Assembly (NCBI GenBank): GCA_964421005.1
Contig: CAYQUV010000015.1
Span: 1-18,675 of the forward strand
Source: CAYQUV01 sp964421005
Lineage (GTDB): Bacteria; Patescibacteriota; Minisyncoccia; Minisyncoccales; CG1-02-41-26
Length of the DNA: 18,675 nucleotides
Direction: 5' to 3'
Both the position numbers and the translations under genes were made by a program. Positions 1 to 6,719 of this stretch are shown in pieces. The notes beneath the pieces are model-generated. The model saw only the letters and a program-made list of their open reading frames with translations. It did not search any database and was not told the origin of the DNA. How positions within the stretch are numbered: position 1 is the first letter of the stretch; each line of letters starts with the position of its first letter.

Positions 1-160
1 TAGCAATCATTGTCTCATCAGTAAAACTATCAATAACAGAAGGGTCAGGGTTGGCACTTGCTTCTTTGAAATCATTGAAAAAATAGAAGGTTCCTGCCCC
101 TAATAGGCAGAAGAGAAAAAGAAAGAGAAAGAGAATATTTTTTAGGTGTTTTTTAACCAT
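1..160 (-). CDS. Cys-rich secreted/anchored protein paralogue, N-terminal part only (runs off the left edge)
   Basis: The first 53 codons are visible, from ATG at 160-158; the rest lies outside the window. The protein starts MVKKHLKNILFLF and has one hydrophobic helix at about residues 8-28, preceded by three or four lysines, as in a signal peptide or N-terminal membrane anchor. There is no convincing lipobox. Residues from about 37 on (NPDPSVIDSFTDETMIA) are identical to the complete gene at 357-959, and the DNA is identical over 55 bases to the window edge, so the two are recent tandem paralogues. An extended -10 (TGTTATAAT) lies at 196-188. Function unknown; by analogy with its sister copy the missing part should be a Cys-rich extracellular domain. 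Confident that it is a gene, not what it does. Confidence 0.75.
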   Translation of the reverse strand, partial: MVKKHLKNILFLFLFLFCLLGAGTFYFFNDFKEASANPDPSVIDSFTDETMIA

Positions 161-187
161 TTTCAATAGATTTAATTATTGTAACAT

Positions 188-196
188 ATTATAACA
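188..196 (-). promoter_or_regulatory. Extended -10 promoter element upstream of the partial Cys-rich gene
   Basis: The minus strand reads TGTTATAAT, a perfect extended -10 (TGnTATAAT), ending 27 bases before the ATG at 160. No good -35 is visible, which is acceptable for extended -10 promoters. It implies a leader of about 20 bases and independent transcription of this second paralogue. Confidence 0.5.
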
Positions 197-356
197 AAAT
201 TTTGAGGCAAGAAAAATCAATTTAGTTTTTGTTACTCATGTTCAATATAATAACCTTACAGTTTAACGGTTTAACAGTTTATTACATTTCCAACAGCCGC
301 GCCTTGGACAAGGAAACCGATAAGCGATGTCCGTGAACAAATAGCTCATACCCTGT

Positions 357-959
357 TTATTCAATGTACTGACACTGATACTGGTAGCAGGTGATAGGAC
401 CGGTCCCATACTTGCTCGTGGCAACGCCATAGTTACAGGGTAGGCCGGCTATCGAAGTCCAACCATAAGTCCCTACTCTGCTTGGCTTACAGTAATTGTT
501 AATACTAGAATATGACTCGCAACCTCGTGTGGCAGTCTCAACCCACTGCATGGTTTTGCAGGTCCCACTGCCATCACAGTATTGACAACTGCCGTTACAC
601 CCGGTCGGTTGGGAATCTATAGCTAAATTAGTGCATGTTCCAGTACTACATATCCTACAAGGTCCCGGACAAGCTGTATTACAGCAAACGCTGTCAACAC
701 AATAACCAGAAGCACATTCACCACCAGAAGAACATGATTCTCCATTTTCCTTAAGGGTTGCTAATATAACCTGACCAGTGCTTGTGCTGATGACAAGATT
801 GGTTGTCGTAGCAATCATTGTCTCATCAGTAAAACTATCAATAACAGAAGGGTCAGGGTTGGCTTCTGCTTCCTTCCAGTTGCCGAAGAAATAAAAACCA
901 CCTGCTCCTAAAAGACAGAAGAGAAAAACAAAAAGAATAGTTTTTAATTTTTTAGCCAT
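357..959 (-). CDS. Small Cys-rich secreted or membrane-anchored protein
   Basis: A 200-residue protein of unknown function. Lysines at residues 3-6 precede a hydrophobic helix at about 7-26 (signal peptide or anchor; no convincing lipobox). A short Thr/Ser-rich linker (about 38-66) leads to an extracytoplasmic part with 18 cysteines between about residue 75 and the end. The pattern CSSGGECASGYCVDSVCC followed by regularly spaced C-x2-C pairs resembles disulfide-rich secreted repeats known from myxobacteria and CPR bacteria. An even number of cysteines fits up to nine disulfides. ATG is at 959-957, with a TATTAT -10 only six bases upstream, so the mRNA could be leaderless. The next gene downstream (1-160) is a paralogue. 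Stop TAA. A surface or adhesion role is possible but is only inference from secretion and Cys content. Confidence 0.8.
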   Translation of the reverse strand: MAKKLKTILFVFLFCLLGAGGFYFFGNWKEAEANPDPSVIDSFTDETMIATTTNLVISTSTGQVILATLKENGESCSSGGECASGYCVDSVCCNTACPGPCRICSTGTCTNLAIDSQPTGCNGSCQYCDGSGTCKTMQWVETATRGCESYSSINNYCKPSRVGTYGWTSIAGLPCNYGVATSKYGTGPITCYQYQCQYIE

Positions 960-965
960 TAGTTA

Positions 966-971
966 ATAATA
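966..971 (-). promoter_or_regulatory. Candidate -10 (TATTAT) for the Cys-rich gene
   Basis: TATTAT on the minus strand ends six bases before the ATG at 959; a poor -35 (TTTTTG) sits 17 bases upstream. If it is used, transcription starts at about the A of the ATG. The element is weak alone, and read-through from tRNA-Ser is an alternative. Confidence 0.3.
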
Positions 972-1009
972 GCGGAATTTCTATAATTCAAAAATTTAAA
1001 ATTATAAAA

Positions 1010-1097
1010 TGGCGGAGGGGACAGGACTCGAACCTGCAAGGGCATAAATGCCCACCAGTTCTCCAAACTGGCGCCTTGCCATTCGGCACACCCCTCC
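1010..1097 (-). tRNA. tRNA-Ser (anticodon GGA), CCA encoded
   Basis: On the minus strand the acceptor strands GGAGGGG (1097-1091) and CCCCTCC (1020-1014) pair fully. The anticodon arm is CCAGT-TTGGAGA-ACTGG, giving anticodon GGA (Ser, codons UCC/UCU). A long variable arm (TGGGCA-TTTA-TGCCC region) marks a class II tRNA, and the T arm carries GGTTCGAGTCC. Discriminator G is at 1013, followed by a genome-encoded CCA at 1012-1010. It lies 39 bases downstream of htpX and about 50 bases upstream of the Cys-rich gene, all on the same strand. Confidence 0.96.
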
Positions 1098-1101
1098 TTG
1101 T

Positions 1102-1127
1102 TTTTAAAAATTCATTTTAAAAATTCA
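1102..1127. repeat. Two-copy 13-bp AT-rich tandem repeat between htpX and tRNA-Ser
   Basis: The unit TTTTAAAAATTCA occurs twice back to back (1102-1114, 1115-1127), with a partial third copy (ATTTTAAAA) following on the htpX side. It fills the short spacer between htpX and the tRNA. It may be slippage or part of the tRNA promoter region; no clear promoter can be assigned. Confidence 0.6.
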
Positions 1128-1136
1128 ATTTTAAAA

Positions 1137-2039
1137 CTATATTTTCATCCCCCGCAACGCTTTAATTCTCTCCTCTACCGGCGGATGAGTAAGAAATAAT
1201 TTCGTGAACCAGCTCCTTTTTTGTTTTCCTTTAAAGGGAGAAGAAATAAAAAGATGGGCGGTGGAATTACCGGCTCTTCTCATTGGTGTCTGGTCGGCAG
1301 AAATTTTCTCTAAAGCCCGGGCCAGACCTTCCGGATATCTGGTCAATAAAGCCCCTGAAGCATCGGCTAAAAATTCTCTTTTTCTTGAAATGGCCAATCT
1401 GATAATTGAAGCCGCAATTGGAGCTAAAATTGCTGCCACCAGTCCAAGCGCCATCAAAAGCGCTCCCGATGAATCTCTGTCTCGACTTTTGCTCATTCCT
1501 CCCCAGAAACTTATTCTCAAGAATAAATTTGAGGCTATGGCAATCACTCCTGCCAAAACAACAATAACAGTTTGAAGAAGCATATCTTTGTTTTTAATAT
1601 GAGATAACTCATGGGCTATCACTCCTTCAAGTTCTACTCTCTCCAGTTTATCTAACAATCCTTGAGTTACAGCAACAACAGCGTGATTCTCATCTCTGCC
1701 GGTGGCAAAAGCGTTTGGCTGGGTTTCCGGCAGAATAAAAATTTTGGGCACCGGCAACCCAGCGGTAATACAGAGATTTTCAACAACCCTGTAAAGCTCG
1801 GGGTTATCTTTTTTTTCTATTGGTCTGGCTTTTGTCATTGCCAAAACAACCCTGTCGGAATACCAGTAACTTCCGAAACTCATAAGAATACTAAAAATCA
1901 CTGCAATAATCAAGATTAAACTGCTTTCCAGAAGATAACTGAAAAGCCAACCCAAAGCAATGATAAAAATCAAAAAGACAGTAATCAAAAGCCACGTTTT
2001 GCGGACATTTGACTCAGCTTGAGCGTATAAGGTAGGCAT
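1137..2039 (-). CDS. htpX: HtpX-type membrane zinc metalloprotease
   Basis: 300 residues, the usual HtpX length (family M48B). HtpX is an integral inner-membrane protease that cleaves misfolded membrane proteins under stress. Two N-terminal membrane helices (about 15-35 and 38-56) precede the cytosolic catalytic part with the zinc motif HELSH at 143-147 and the third ligand Glu in the REFLADA motif at about 222. Two more hydrophobic segments lie at about 155-175 and 193-215. The N-terminus with TLYAQAESNVRKTW is typical of the HtpX set found in CPR and Gram-positive bacteria. ATG at 2039-2037, stop TAG. lemA lies 54 bases upstream on the same strand, a common pairing. A 7-bp hairpin (2045-2061) sits just before the start codon; no Shine-Dalgarno is visible. 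Confidence 0.95.
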   Translation of the reverse strand: MPTLYAQAESNVRKTWLLITVFLIFIIALGWLFSYLLESSLILIIAVIFSILMSFGSYWYSDRVVLAMTKARPIEKKDNPELYRVVENLCITAGLPVPKIFILPETQPNAFATGRDENHAVVAVTQGLLDKLERVELEGVIAHELSHIKNKDMLLQTVIVVLAGVIAIASNLFLRISFWGGMSKSRDRDSSGALLMALGLVAAILAPIAASIIRLAISRKREFLADASGALLTRYPEGLARALEKISADQTPMRRAGNSTAHLFISSPFKGKQKRSWFTKLFLTHPPVEERIKALRGMKI

Positions 2040-2044
2040 AAATC

Positions 2045-2061
2045 AAGATAAGCATTATCTT
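2045..2061 (-). other. Small hairpin just upstream of the htpX start
   Basis: AAGATAA-GCA-TTATCTT forms a perfect 7-bp stem with a 3-base loop, ending five bases before the htpX ATG. It is AT-rich and thermally weak, so it could cover the initiation region in a temperature-dependent way, but that is speculation. Confidence 0.35.
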
Positions 2062-2093
2062 ATTGTTGAATCACAAAAATATAAGAATAATAG

Positions 2094-2651
2094 TTAGAAT
2101 CCTACTTTTGGCACTTCTCTGACAGCAGCTTCCTCAATCTCAAAAAGTGTCATTTTCTTGAAATTGAATATCTTGGCAACTATATTTGAAGGAAAACTTT
2201 CTATTTTAATATTCAAATCTCTGACATTTGAGTTGTAAAATCGTCTGGCAGCCTGGATTTTATCTTCTGTGTCTCGAAGTTCCCTCTGAAGTTCCAGAAA
2301 ATTCTGGGATGCTTTCAAATCGGGATAATTTTCCGAAACGGCAAAAAGAGATTTCAAGGTGTCGGTCAACATATTTTCGGCCTCTGCTTTATCTTCCACT
2401 GTTTTGGCTCCCATAGCTCGAGTTCTTGCCTCGGTAACATTTTCCAGAACTTCTCTTTCGTGAGCAGCATATCCTTTGACCGTTTCCACCAAATTGGGAA
2501 TTAAATTATATCTTCTTTTTAATTGAACATCAATATCGGACCAGGCTTCTTTTGCCCGGTTTTTTCTTTTCACCAATCCGTTAAAAATCATTATAAACCA
2601 GATAATTATTACAGCAATTACAGCCAAAATTATATAGCAAAGAATTGACAT
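2094..2651 (-). CDS. lemA: LemA family membrane protein
   Basis: 185 residues, full length for LemA. One N-terminal membrane helix (about residues 4-25) is followed by a cytosolic or surface helical-bundle domain with family signatures: KRKNRAKEAWSDIDVQLKRR (about 28-47), LIPNLVETVKGYAAHE (about 51-66), and SENYPDLKASQNFLELQREL (about 106-125), then the ARRFYNSNVRDLN segment. The biochemical role is not settled. LemA is frequently encoded beside HtpX or other membrane-stress genes, as here, and the two are probably cotranscribed (54-bp gap). ATG at 2651-2649, TAA stop. No Shine-Dalgarno; a TATAAT at 2695-2690 gives a leader of about 30 bases. Confidence 0.95.
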   Translation of the reverse strand: MSILCYIILAVIAVIIIWFIMIFNGLVKRKNRAKEAWSDIDVQLKRRYNLIPNLVETVKGYAAHEREVLENVTEARTRAMGAKTVEDKAEAENMLTDTLKSLFAVSENYPDLKASQNFLELQRELRDTEDKIQAARRFYNSNVRDLNIKIESFPSNIVAKIFNFKKMTLFEIEEAAVREVPKVGF

Positions 2652-2689
2652 AAATATTTTTATCTAAATTCTAATTTTTTTTGACCTTT

Positions 2690-2695
2690 ATTATA
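2690..2695 (-). promoter_or_regulatory. Candidate -10 (TATAAT) for lemA-htpX
   Basis: A perfect TATAAT on the minus strand about 38 bases upstream of the lemA ATG. A TTGAAA further upstream is 22 bases away, too far for a standard -35, so only the -10 is supported. Confidence 0.4.
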
Positions 2696-2764
2696 GCTTA
2701 CATATATTTTAGTATTTTTTCAATCTAAGAAAATCAAAACACTTAAAAAAACTTTGGCGGAAAT

Positions 2765-2793
2765 TTGACAAAATTTTTGTTTTTTGTTAATAA
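2765..2793 (+). promoter_or_regulatory. Candidate promoter of the DapA-like gene
   Basis: A perfect -35 TTGACA (2765-2770), a 17-base spacer and a weak -10 TAATAA (2788-2793). An alternative pair is TTGTTT with TATACA further downstream. The segment from GGCGG at 2756 to about 2798 strongly resembles the region in front of uvrC (10446-10489). The implied leader is about 80 bases and contains a small CTCGG/CCGAG hairpin at 2806-2830. Confidence 0.4.
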
Positions 2794-2880
2794 AAGGTTA
2801 TACATCTCGGCACATTAAAAAGAAACCGAGTATATTGGACAGATATTGAAAATAATTTTTAAAAGAAAGGAGTGAAAGAA

Positions 2881-3945
2881 ATGTTTAAAGGGTGTTACAC
2901 TGCTCTGATTACGCCTTTTTTAGAAAATAACCCCGATTCGGCTATTGACTGGCAGGGATTGAGAAAACTGATTGATTTTCAGATCTCTCAAGGAGTAAGC
3001 GGAATACTGGGAACTGGAACAACCAGCGAGAGCCCGACTTTAAATTGGCTGGATCATAACCTTATCATCTCTACAATCTGCGAGAGAACAAAAGGAAATT
3101 GCCAATTTATTGCCGGAACAGGCAGCAATAATACCGAAGAAACATTAAAGGGAACCGAGCAAGCAGTACGCGATGGTACCGAAGCCATTCTTTTGGTTGA
3201 CCCTTATTACAACGGACCGAGTTCTTTGGAAATTCGAAAAGAATATATTACTCCGGTGGCTGAAAAATTTCCCGAAGTCCAAATTATTCCTTATATCATC
3301 CCCGGCAGAACAGGCACTCAACTTTTAGCAGAAGACCTTGCTATTCTCCATAACAAATATCCGAATGTTCGAGCAGTCAAAGAAGCAACCGGAGAAAATG
3401 CTCTGGAAAATGCTGCTCGGATCCGGGAATGCTGCGGAGAAGAATTTGACATTCTTTCCGGAGATGACGATAAGACATTCAGCATGATGGCAGACCAAAG
3501 AATAAAAGCCTCCGGAGTAATTTCGGTTGTTTCAAATGTGGCCCCAAAAGCGGTTCAGGAAATGACCGAATTCCTCTTAACAGGCAATACAAAGGGAGCC
3601 GAAAAAATCCAAGAATCTTTGAAGCCGCTGTTTGAAATGGTCACCGTAAAAACAGAAGAAGAGACACCCTACGGCAAAGTTTTCTTTAAGGCTCGCAATC
3701 CTCTGCCAATAAAAACGTTGATGAATATTCTTGGTATGCCTTCAGGTCCCTGCCGGCCTCCTTTGGGCAAAATGACAGCCAAAGGCCTCCAGAAAGTAAT
3801 CTCTATAGCTAAAAAAGTTTATAAAGAATTTCCGGAAATTTTCGCTCCTGTTGAAGAGTTTTTTGAAGTGGACATCGGGGAACGATTAAACAAAGGGAAA
3901 TACTGGCAGGACTTATGCTACAAAGGAACATACAGTGAACCTTGA
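2881..3945 (+). CDS. Dihydrodipicolinate synthase (DapA) / N-acetylneuraminate lyase family aldolase with C-terminal extension
   Basis: 354 residues from ATG at 2881, chosen because GAAAGGAG (2865-2872) lies eight bases upstream; an in-frame GTG at 2872 overlaps that site and is less likely. This is a class I Schiff-base aldolase with a TIM barrel: GTTSESPTL (Thr47-Thr48, the carboxylate-binding pair), PYYNGPSS (about 109-115), YIIPGRTG (Tyr138, Arg143) and the Schiff-base lysine in AVKEATGEN (Lys167). The Asn usually next to the catalytic Tyr is Ile139. Family members are about 290-300 residues; this one has an extra 50-60 residues after GPCRPPLGKMT, rich in aromatic residues. No other lysine-pathway gene is nearby, so the substrate (pyruvate plus semialdehyde, sialic acid or another keto-acid) is undecided. 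It stands alone between divergent lemA and a terminator. Confidence 0.85.
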   Translation: MFKGCYTALITPFLENNPDSAIDWQGLRKLIDFQISQGVSGILGTGTTSESPTLNWLDHNLIISTICERTKGNCQFIAGTGSNNTEETLKGTEQAVRDGTEAILLVDPYYNGPSSLEIRKEYITPVAEKFPEVQIIPYIIPGRTGTQLLAEDLAILHNKYPNVRAVKEATGENALENAARIRECCGEEFDILSGDDDKTFSMMADQRIKASGVISVVSNVAPKAVQEMTEFLLTGNTKGAEKIQESLKPLFEMVTVKTEEETPYGKVFFKARNPLPIKTLMNILGMPSGPCRPPLGKMTAKGLQKVISIAKKVYKEFPEIFAPVEEFFEVDIGERLNKGKYWQDLCYKGTYSEP

Positions 3946-3961
3946 TGAATCTTTACAATTT

Positions 3962-3993
3962 AAAAAGAGGCATCAGAAGATGCCTCTTTTTTT
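3962..3993 (+). terminator. Rho-independent terminator after the DapA-like gene (probably bidirectional)
   Basis: Stem AAAAAGAGGCATC / GATGCCTCTTTTT with an AGAA loop and a seven-T tract (3987-3993), 17 bases after the stop. The A-run on the 5' side gives a U-tract on the other strand, so it can also stop transcription arriving from the convergent zf-TFIIB gene. Confidence 0.9.
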
Positions 3994-4057
3994 ATTAAAT
4001 ACCGTAATGTTCGGAGAAACTTCAAACATACATTCTGATTATCCGGGAAAATTCTGA

Positions 4058-4588
4058 CTATTTGGGAAGAGAAGAAATTATTTTGCTGATTGTCGGGTAC
4101 TTTGTAGCAAATTTATAATTAAAAAGTTTTAAAATAGTTAGGAAATCGCCTAATTCTTCTCGAAAGGTTTCGGGACCCATGAATACCTCTAATCCTTCTT
4201 TTATCACATTCTTAAAACAATTCTTTAAAACTTCATCCTCCCCTTTTTTCTTGAGATAATCAATAATTTTTTTAAACTCCCCTCTATCCAACCAGACTCC
4301 TTTACAAACATTACAAACATCAACTTCAATATTTGAATCGCCGTAATTCAAAGAATACAAAGGAGTCGAACAGTGGGGACAGATTTTTTTGTTTTTTGAA
4401 ATTTTAAATTTCTTTTCATCTTGCCAAAGCGAGATATCCAGCCAATTTAAATTTTTATCTTTTTCATCTTTTGCTTGACGTAGTTCATCAAGTTCAAACC
4501 AGATACCAAGACACTGAGGACAGTAATCAACACCGACTCCGTAAAAGACCGTTTCTTTTAAATTAACTTTACAAATTGGGCACTTCAT
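4058..4588 (-). CDS. zf-TFIIB-type zinc-ribbon protein (two repeats)
   Basis: 176 residues from ATG at 4588-4586 (MKCPICKVNLKET). A longer reading from a TTG at 4660 is rejected: it would start inside the groEL terminator hairpin and upstream of the likely promoter. Two copies of the zf-TFIIB pattern are present: CPIC (3-6) with CPQCLGIWFELDEL (23-36), and CPHC (70-73) with CNVCKGVWLDRGEF (92-105). Each C-x2-C pair plus partner should bind zinc. The remaining 65 residues look helical, with no membrane segment. Function is unknown; such proteins are small cytosolic zinc ribbons often annotated only by domain. Two TATAAT boxes (4625-4620, 4615-4610) suggest independent transcription. No Shine-Dalgarno. 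Confidence 0.85.
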   Translation of the reverse strand: MKCPICKVNLKETVFYGVGVDYCPQCLGIWFELDELRQAKDEKDKNLNWLDISLWQDEKKFKISKNKKICPHCSTPLYSLNYGDSNIEVDVCNVCKGVWLDRGEFKKIIDYLKKKGEDEVLKNCFKNVIKEGLEVFMGPETFREELGDFLTILKLFNYKFATKYPTISKIISSLPK

Positions 4589-4609
4589 ATTAAAAACTTT
4601 AAATCTCTG

Positions 4610-4625
4610 ATTATAATTTATTATA
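4610..4625 (-). promoter_or_regulatory. Two TATAAT boxes upstream of the zf-TFIIB gene
   Basis: The minus strand carries TATAAT at 4625-4620 and again at 4615-4610, right after the groEL terminator. A weak -35 (TTGCTT) lies 16 bases before the first. Transcription would start near 4613-4603, consistent with an ATG at 4588. Confidence 0.45.
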
Positions 4626-4626
4626 A

Positions 4627-4680
4627 CAAAAACTCTCTCTAAAGCAAAGAGGAGGTTCAAAAACAGCTTAAGAGAGAGTT
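4627..4680 (-). terminator. Rho-independent terminator of groES-groEL
   Basis: On the minus strand, nine bases after the groEL stop, AACTCTCTCT (4680-4671) pairs perfectly with AGAGAGAGTT (4640-4631). After one mismatch the stem extends by four more pairs, with a 20-base loop. A TTTTTG tract follows immediately. Stem quality and position directly after the operon support termination. Confidence 0.8.
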
Positions 4681-4688
4681 GAAGTTAT

Positions 4689-6320
4689 TTAGTAATCTGC
4701 TCCCATTCCTTCTGGCATTGAAGGTTGTTCTTTTTCTTTCTTCTCCGGCAGGTCAGAAATTGCAACCTCGGTTGTCAGTAACATAGCCGCTCCAGAAACA
4801 GCGTTTTCCAGAGCGCTTCTTACTACTTTTGTCGGATCAACTATTCCGGCTTCAATTAAATCTTGGTATTCCAGAGTTTGAGCATTAAAACCATAATTTC
4901 CTTTGTGTTTTTTGACCTGGTCAACAACAATAGAACCTTCAATTCCGGCATTTTCGGCAATCATTCTTATCGGCTCTTCTAAGGCTTTCTTTAAAATGGC
5001 AATTCCTGTTTTTTCATCCCCTCTAAGTTTCAAATCTTCTAAAGATACAGAAACTCTTAAAAGGGCCACTCCACCGCCGGGAACAATTCCTTCTTCAATT
5101 GCCGCTTTTGTAGCCGCCAGAGCATCTTCTGCTTTGTGTTGTCGGGCTTTTTGCTCAACTTCGGTCGGGGCTCCAACTTTTATAACGGCCACTCCTCCTG
5201 AAAGTTTCCCCAGTCTTTCTTCTAATTTTTCTTTGTCAAATTCAGAAGTTGTTCCTTTAATTTCATTTCTCAACTGAGAAATCCTGGCTTCAATCTCTGC
5301 TTTCTTTCCTTTCCCACCAACAATAATTGTATTTTCTTTCTGAGAAATAACTTTCCTGGCTCTACCAAGCATCGCCAATTCTACATTCTCAAGTTTCATT
5401 CCTTTTTCCTCGGAAACCACCTGCCCGCCGGTAACAACAGCAATATCTTCTAACATTTCTTTTCTTCTGTCGCCAAATCCAGGAGCCTTACAGGCTAACG
5501 CGTTCAAAACACCACGAAGTTTGTTAACAACCAATGTTGCCAGAGCATCGCCTTCAATTTCATCGGCAATAATTACAAATTCTTTTTTACCGGTCTTGGC
5601 AATTTTTTCCAAAATCGGCAGAATCTCTTGAATGGAAGAAATTTTCTTATCAGTGATTAAAATATAAGGGTCTTCCAAGACGGCTTCCATTTTCTCGGTA
5701 TCGGTAATCATATAAGGAGAAACATAACCTCTGTCAAACTGCAATCCTTTGACTACTTCTTTTGAGATACCGAAAGTTTTTGACTCTTCAACGGTAACAA
5801 CACCATCTCTGCCGGCCTCCTGGATAACCTCGGCAATTAAATTACCAAGCTCTTGGTCTTCGGCTGAAATGGTAGCCACCTGGGCAACCTCTTTCTTTTC
5901 TTCAATATTGATGGGCTTGGAAAGTTTTCTTAAAGCCTCAATAGCAGCCTGCGCCCCTTTTTCAATCCCTCTTCTTAAAGCAAGAGGATTAGCGCCGGCA
6001 GTTACATTTTTCAAACCCTCTCCGACTAAAGATTGAGCCAGAACCACAGCAGTAGTTGTGCCATCGCCGGCAACATCATTTGTTTTTGAAGAAATCTCTT
6101 TTATAATTTCGGCTCCGAGGTTCTCAATTTTATCTTCAAGCTCAATCTCCTTAGCAATGGTAACACCATCATTGGTAATGGTTGGTGCGCCGAATCCTTT
6201 GTCCAAAACAACATTTCTCCCTTTAGGACCGATTGTTACTTTAACCGCATTTGCTAATTTATTCACGCCGATTTTTAATTTTTTTCGGGCTTCTTCGGAA
6301 TATTTGATTTGTTTAGCCAT
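4689..6320 (-). CDS. groL: Chaperonin GroEL (60 kDa, Hsp60)
   Basis: 543 residues, full length. GroEL forms the double seven-fold ring that folds proteins in an ATP-driven cycle with GroES. Visible signatures: TIGPKGRNVVLDKGFGAPTI (29-48), the ATP-site DGTTTA at 86-91, and the hinge region GGVAVIKVGAPTEVE followed by ALAATKAAIEEGIVPGGG. The C-terminus ends MPEGMGADY rather than in the GGM repeats of E. coli, which is common in other phyla. ATG at 6320-6318, 28 bases after the groES stop; same operon. No Shine-Dalgarno before the start. Expression is probably controlled by the CIRCE-like element in front of groES. Confidence 0.98.
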   Translation of the reverse strand: MAKQIKYSEEARKKLKIGVNKLANAVKVTIGPKGRNVVLDKGFGAPTITNDGVTIAKEIELEDKIENLGAEIIKEISSKTNDVAGDGTTTAVVLAQSLVGEGLKNVTAGANPLALRRGIEKGAQAAIEALRKLSKPINIEEKKEVAQVATISAEDQELGNLIAEVIQEAGRDGVVTVEESKTFGISKEVVKGLQFDRGYVSPYMITDTEKMEAVLEDPYILITDKKISSIQEILPILEKIAKTGKKEFVIIADEIEGDALATLVVNKLRGVLNALACKAPGFGDRRKEMLEDIAVVTGGQVVSEEKGMKLENVELAMLGRARKVISQKENTIIVGGKGKKAEIEARISQLRNEIKGTTSEFDKEKLEERLGKLSGGVAVIKVGAPTEVEQKARQHKAEDALAATKAAIEEGIVPGGGVALLRVSVSLEDLKLRGDEKTGIAILKKALEEPIRMIAENAGIEGSIVVDQVKKHKGNYGFNAQTLEYQDLIEAGIVDPTKVVRSALENAVSGAAMLLTTEVAISDLPEKKEKEQPSMPEGMGADY

Positions 6321-6348
6321 ACTTTTACTATTGGTTATTAATATTTAT

Positions 6349-6639
6349 TTATTCCAAAATTGCTAAAATATCTTCCTCTTTAGCAATTAGATATTCTTTG
6401 TCGCCGACCTTTATTTCGTTTGGACCATATTTGGTAAAGAGAACGGTATCTCCTTTTTTAACTTCCAGAGGAACTCTTTTACCGGAAGGCAATCTTCTCC
6501 CGGGACCTACGGCAATCACCTTGCCTTGCTCCGGTCTTTCTTTCTCTGCTGTCTGGGGAAGGAAAATACCGGTTTTTGTTTTCTCCTCCTGGGTAATTGG
6601 AGAAATGAGAATATGATCTGATAATGGTTTTATCTTCAT
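6349..6639 (-). CDS. groES: Co-chaperonin GroES (10 kDa, Hsp10)
   Basis: 96 residues, full length. GroES caps the GroEL cavity. It begins MKIKPLSDHILI, followed by the mobile loop EEKTKTGIFLPQTAEKERPE (18-37) that contacts GroEL, then GKVIAVGPG and the KKGDTVLFTKYGPNEIK barrel strands. First gene of the groES-groEL operon, as in most bacteria. ATG at 6639-6637 with no Shine-Dalgarno; a TATAAT at 6717-6712 sits next to a CIRCE-like inverted repeat, giving a leader of roughly 65 bases. Confidence 0.97.
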   Translation of the reverse strand: MKIKPLSDHILISPITQEEKTKTGIFLPQTAEKERPEQGKVIAVGPGRRLPSGKRVPLEVKKGDTVLFTKYGPNEIKVGDKEYLIAKEEDILAILE

Positions 6640-6711
6640 ATATATTTTTTAAATATTAAGAAAAGCGGACGGTTTACCGAATTATCTTTTGCCGGCAAAC
6701 TATCCGAGTAA

Positions 6712-6717
6712 ATTATA
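6712..6717 (-). promoter_or_regulatory. -10 element (TATAAT) for groES-groEL
   Basis: Perfect TATAAT on the minus strand, 73 bases upstream of the groES ATG and two bases from the CIRCE-like repeat. The -35 position (ATTAAA/TTAAAG) is weak and lies inside that repeat, as expected if a repressor masks the promoter. Confidence 0.55.
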
Positions 6718-6719
6718 AA

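Noticed and set aside
261..280. GTTTAACG-GTTTAACA-GTTT short tandem repeat, considered as a CRISPR-like or attachment site
   Set aside because: Only about 2.5 copies of an 8-base unit with no spacers and no integrase nearby.
971..981. AGCGGAATTTC shared with the complement of the hairpin at 14709-14733
   Set aside because: An 11-base match in different contexts and orientation; expected by chance over this length.
1204..1919. Plus-strand frames opposite htpX
   Set aside because: They overlap a complete conserved protease on the other strand and show no family features.
4589..4660. Longer N-terminus (TTG start at 4660) for the zf-TFIIB protein
   Set aside because: It starts inside the groEL terminator hairpin and upstream of two TATAAT boxes; the zinc motif begins right after the ATG at 4588.
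5749..6366. Plus-strand open frames opposite groEL and groES
   Set aside because: They are the complement of strongly conserved chaperonin coding sequence and have no recognisable domain or ribosome site.
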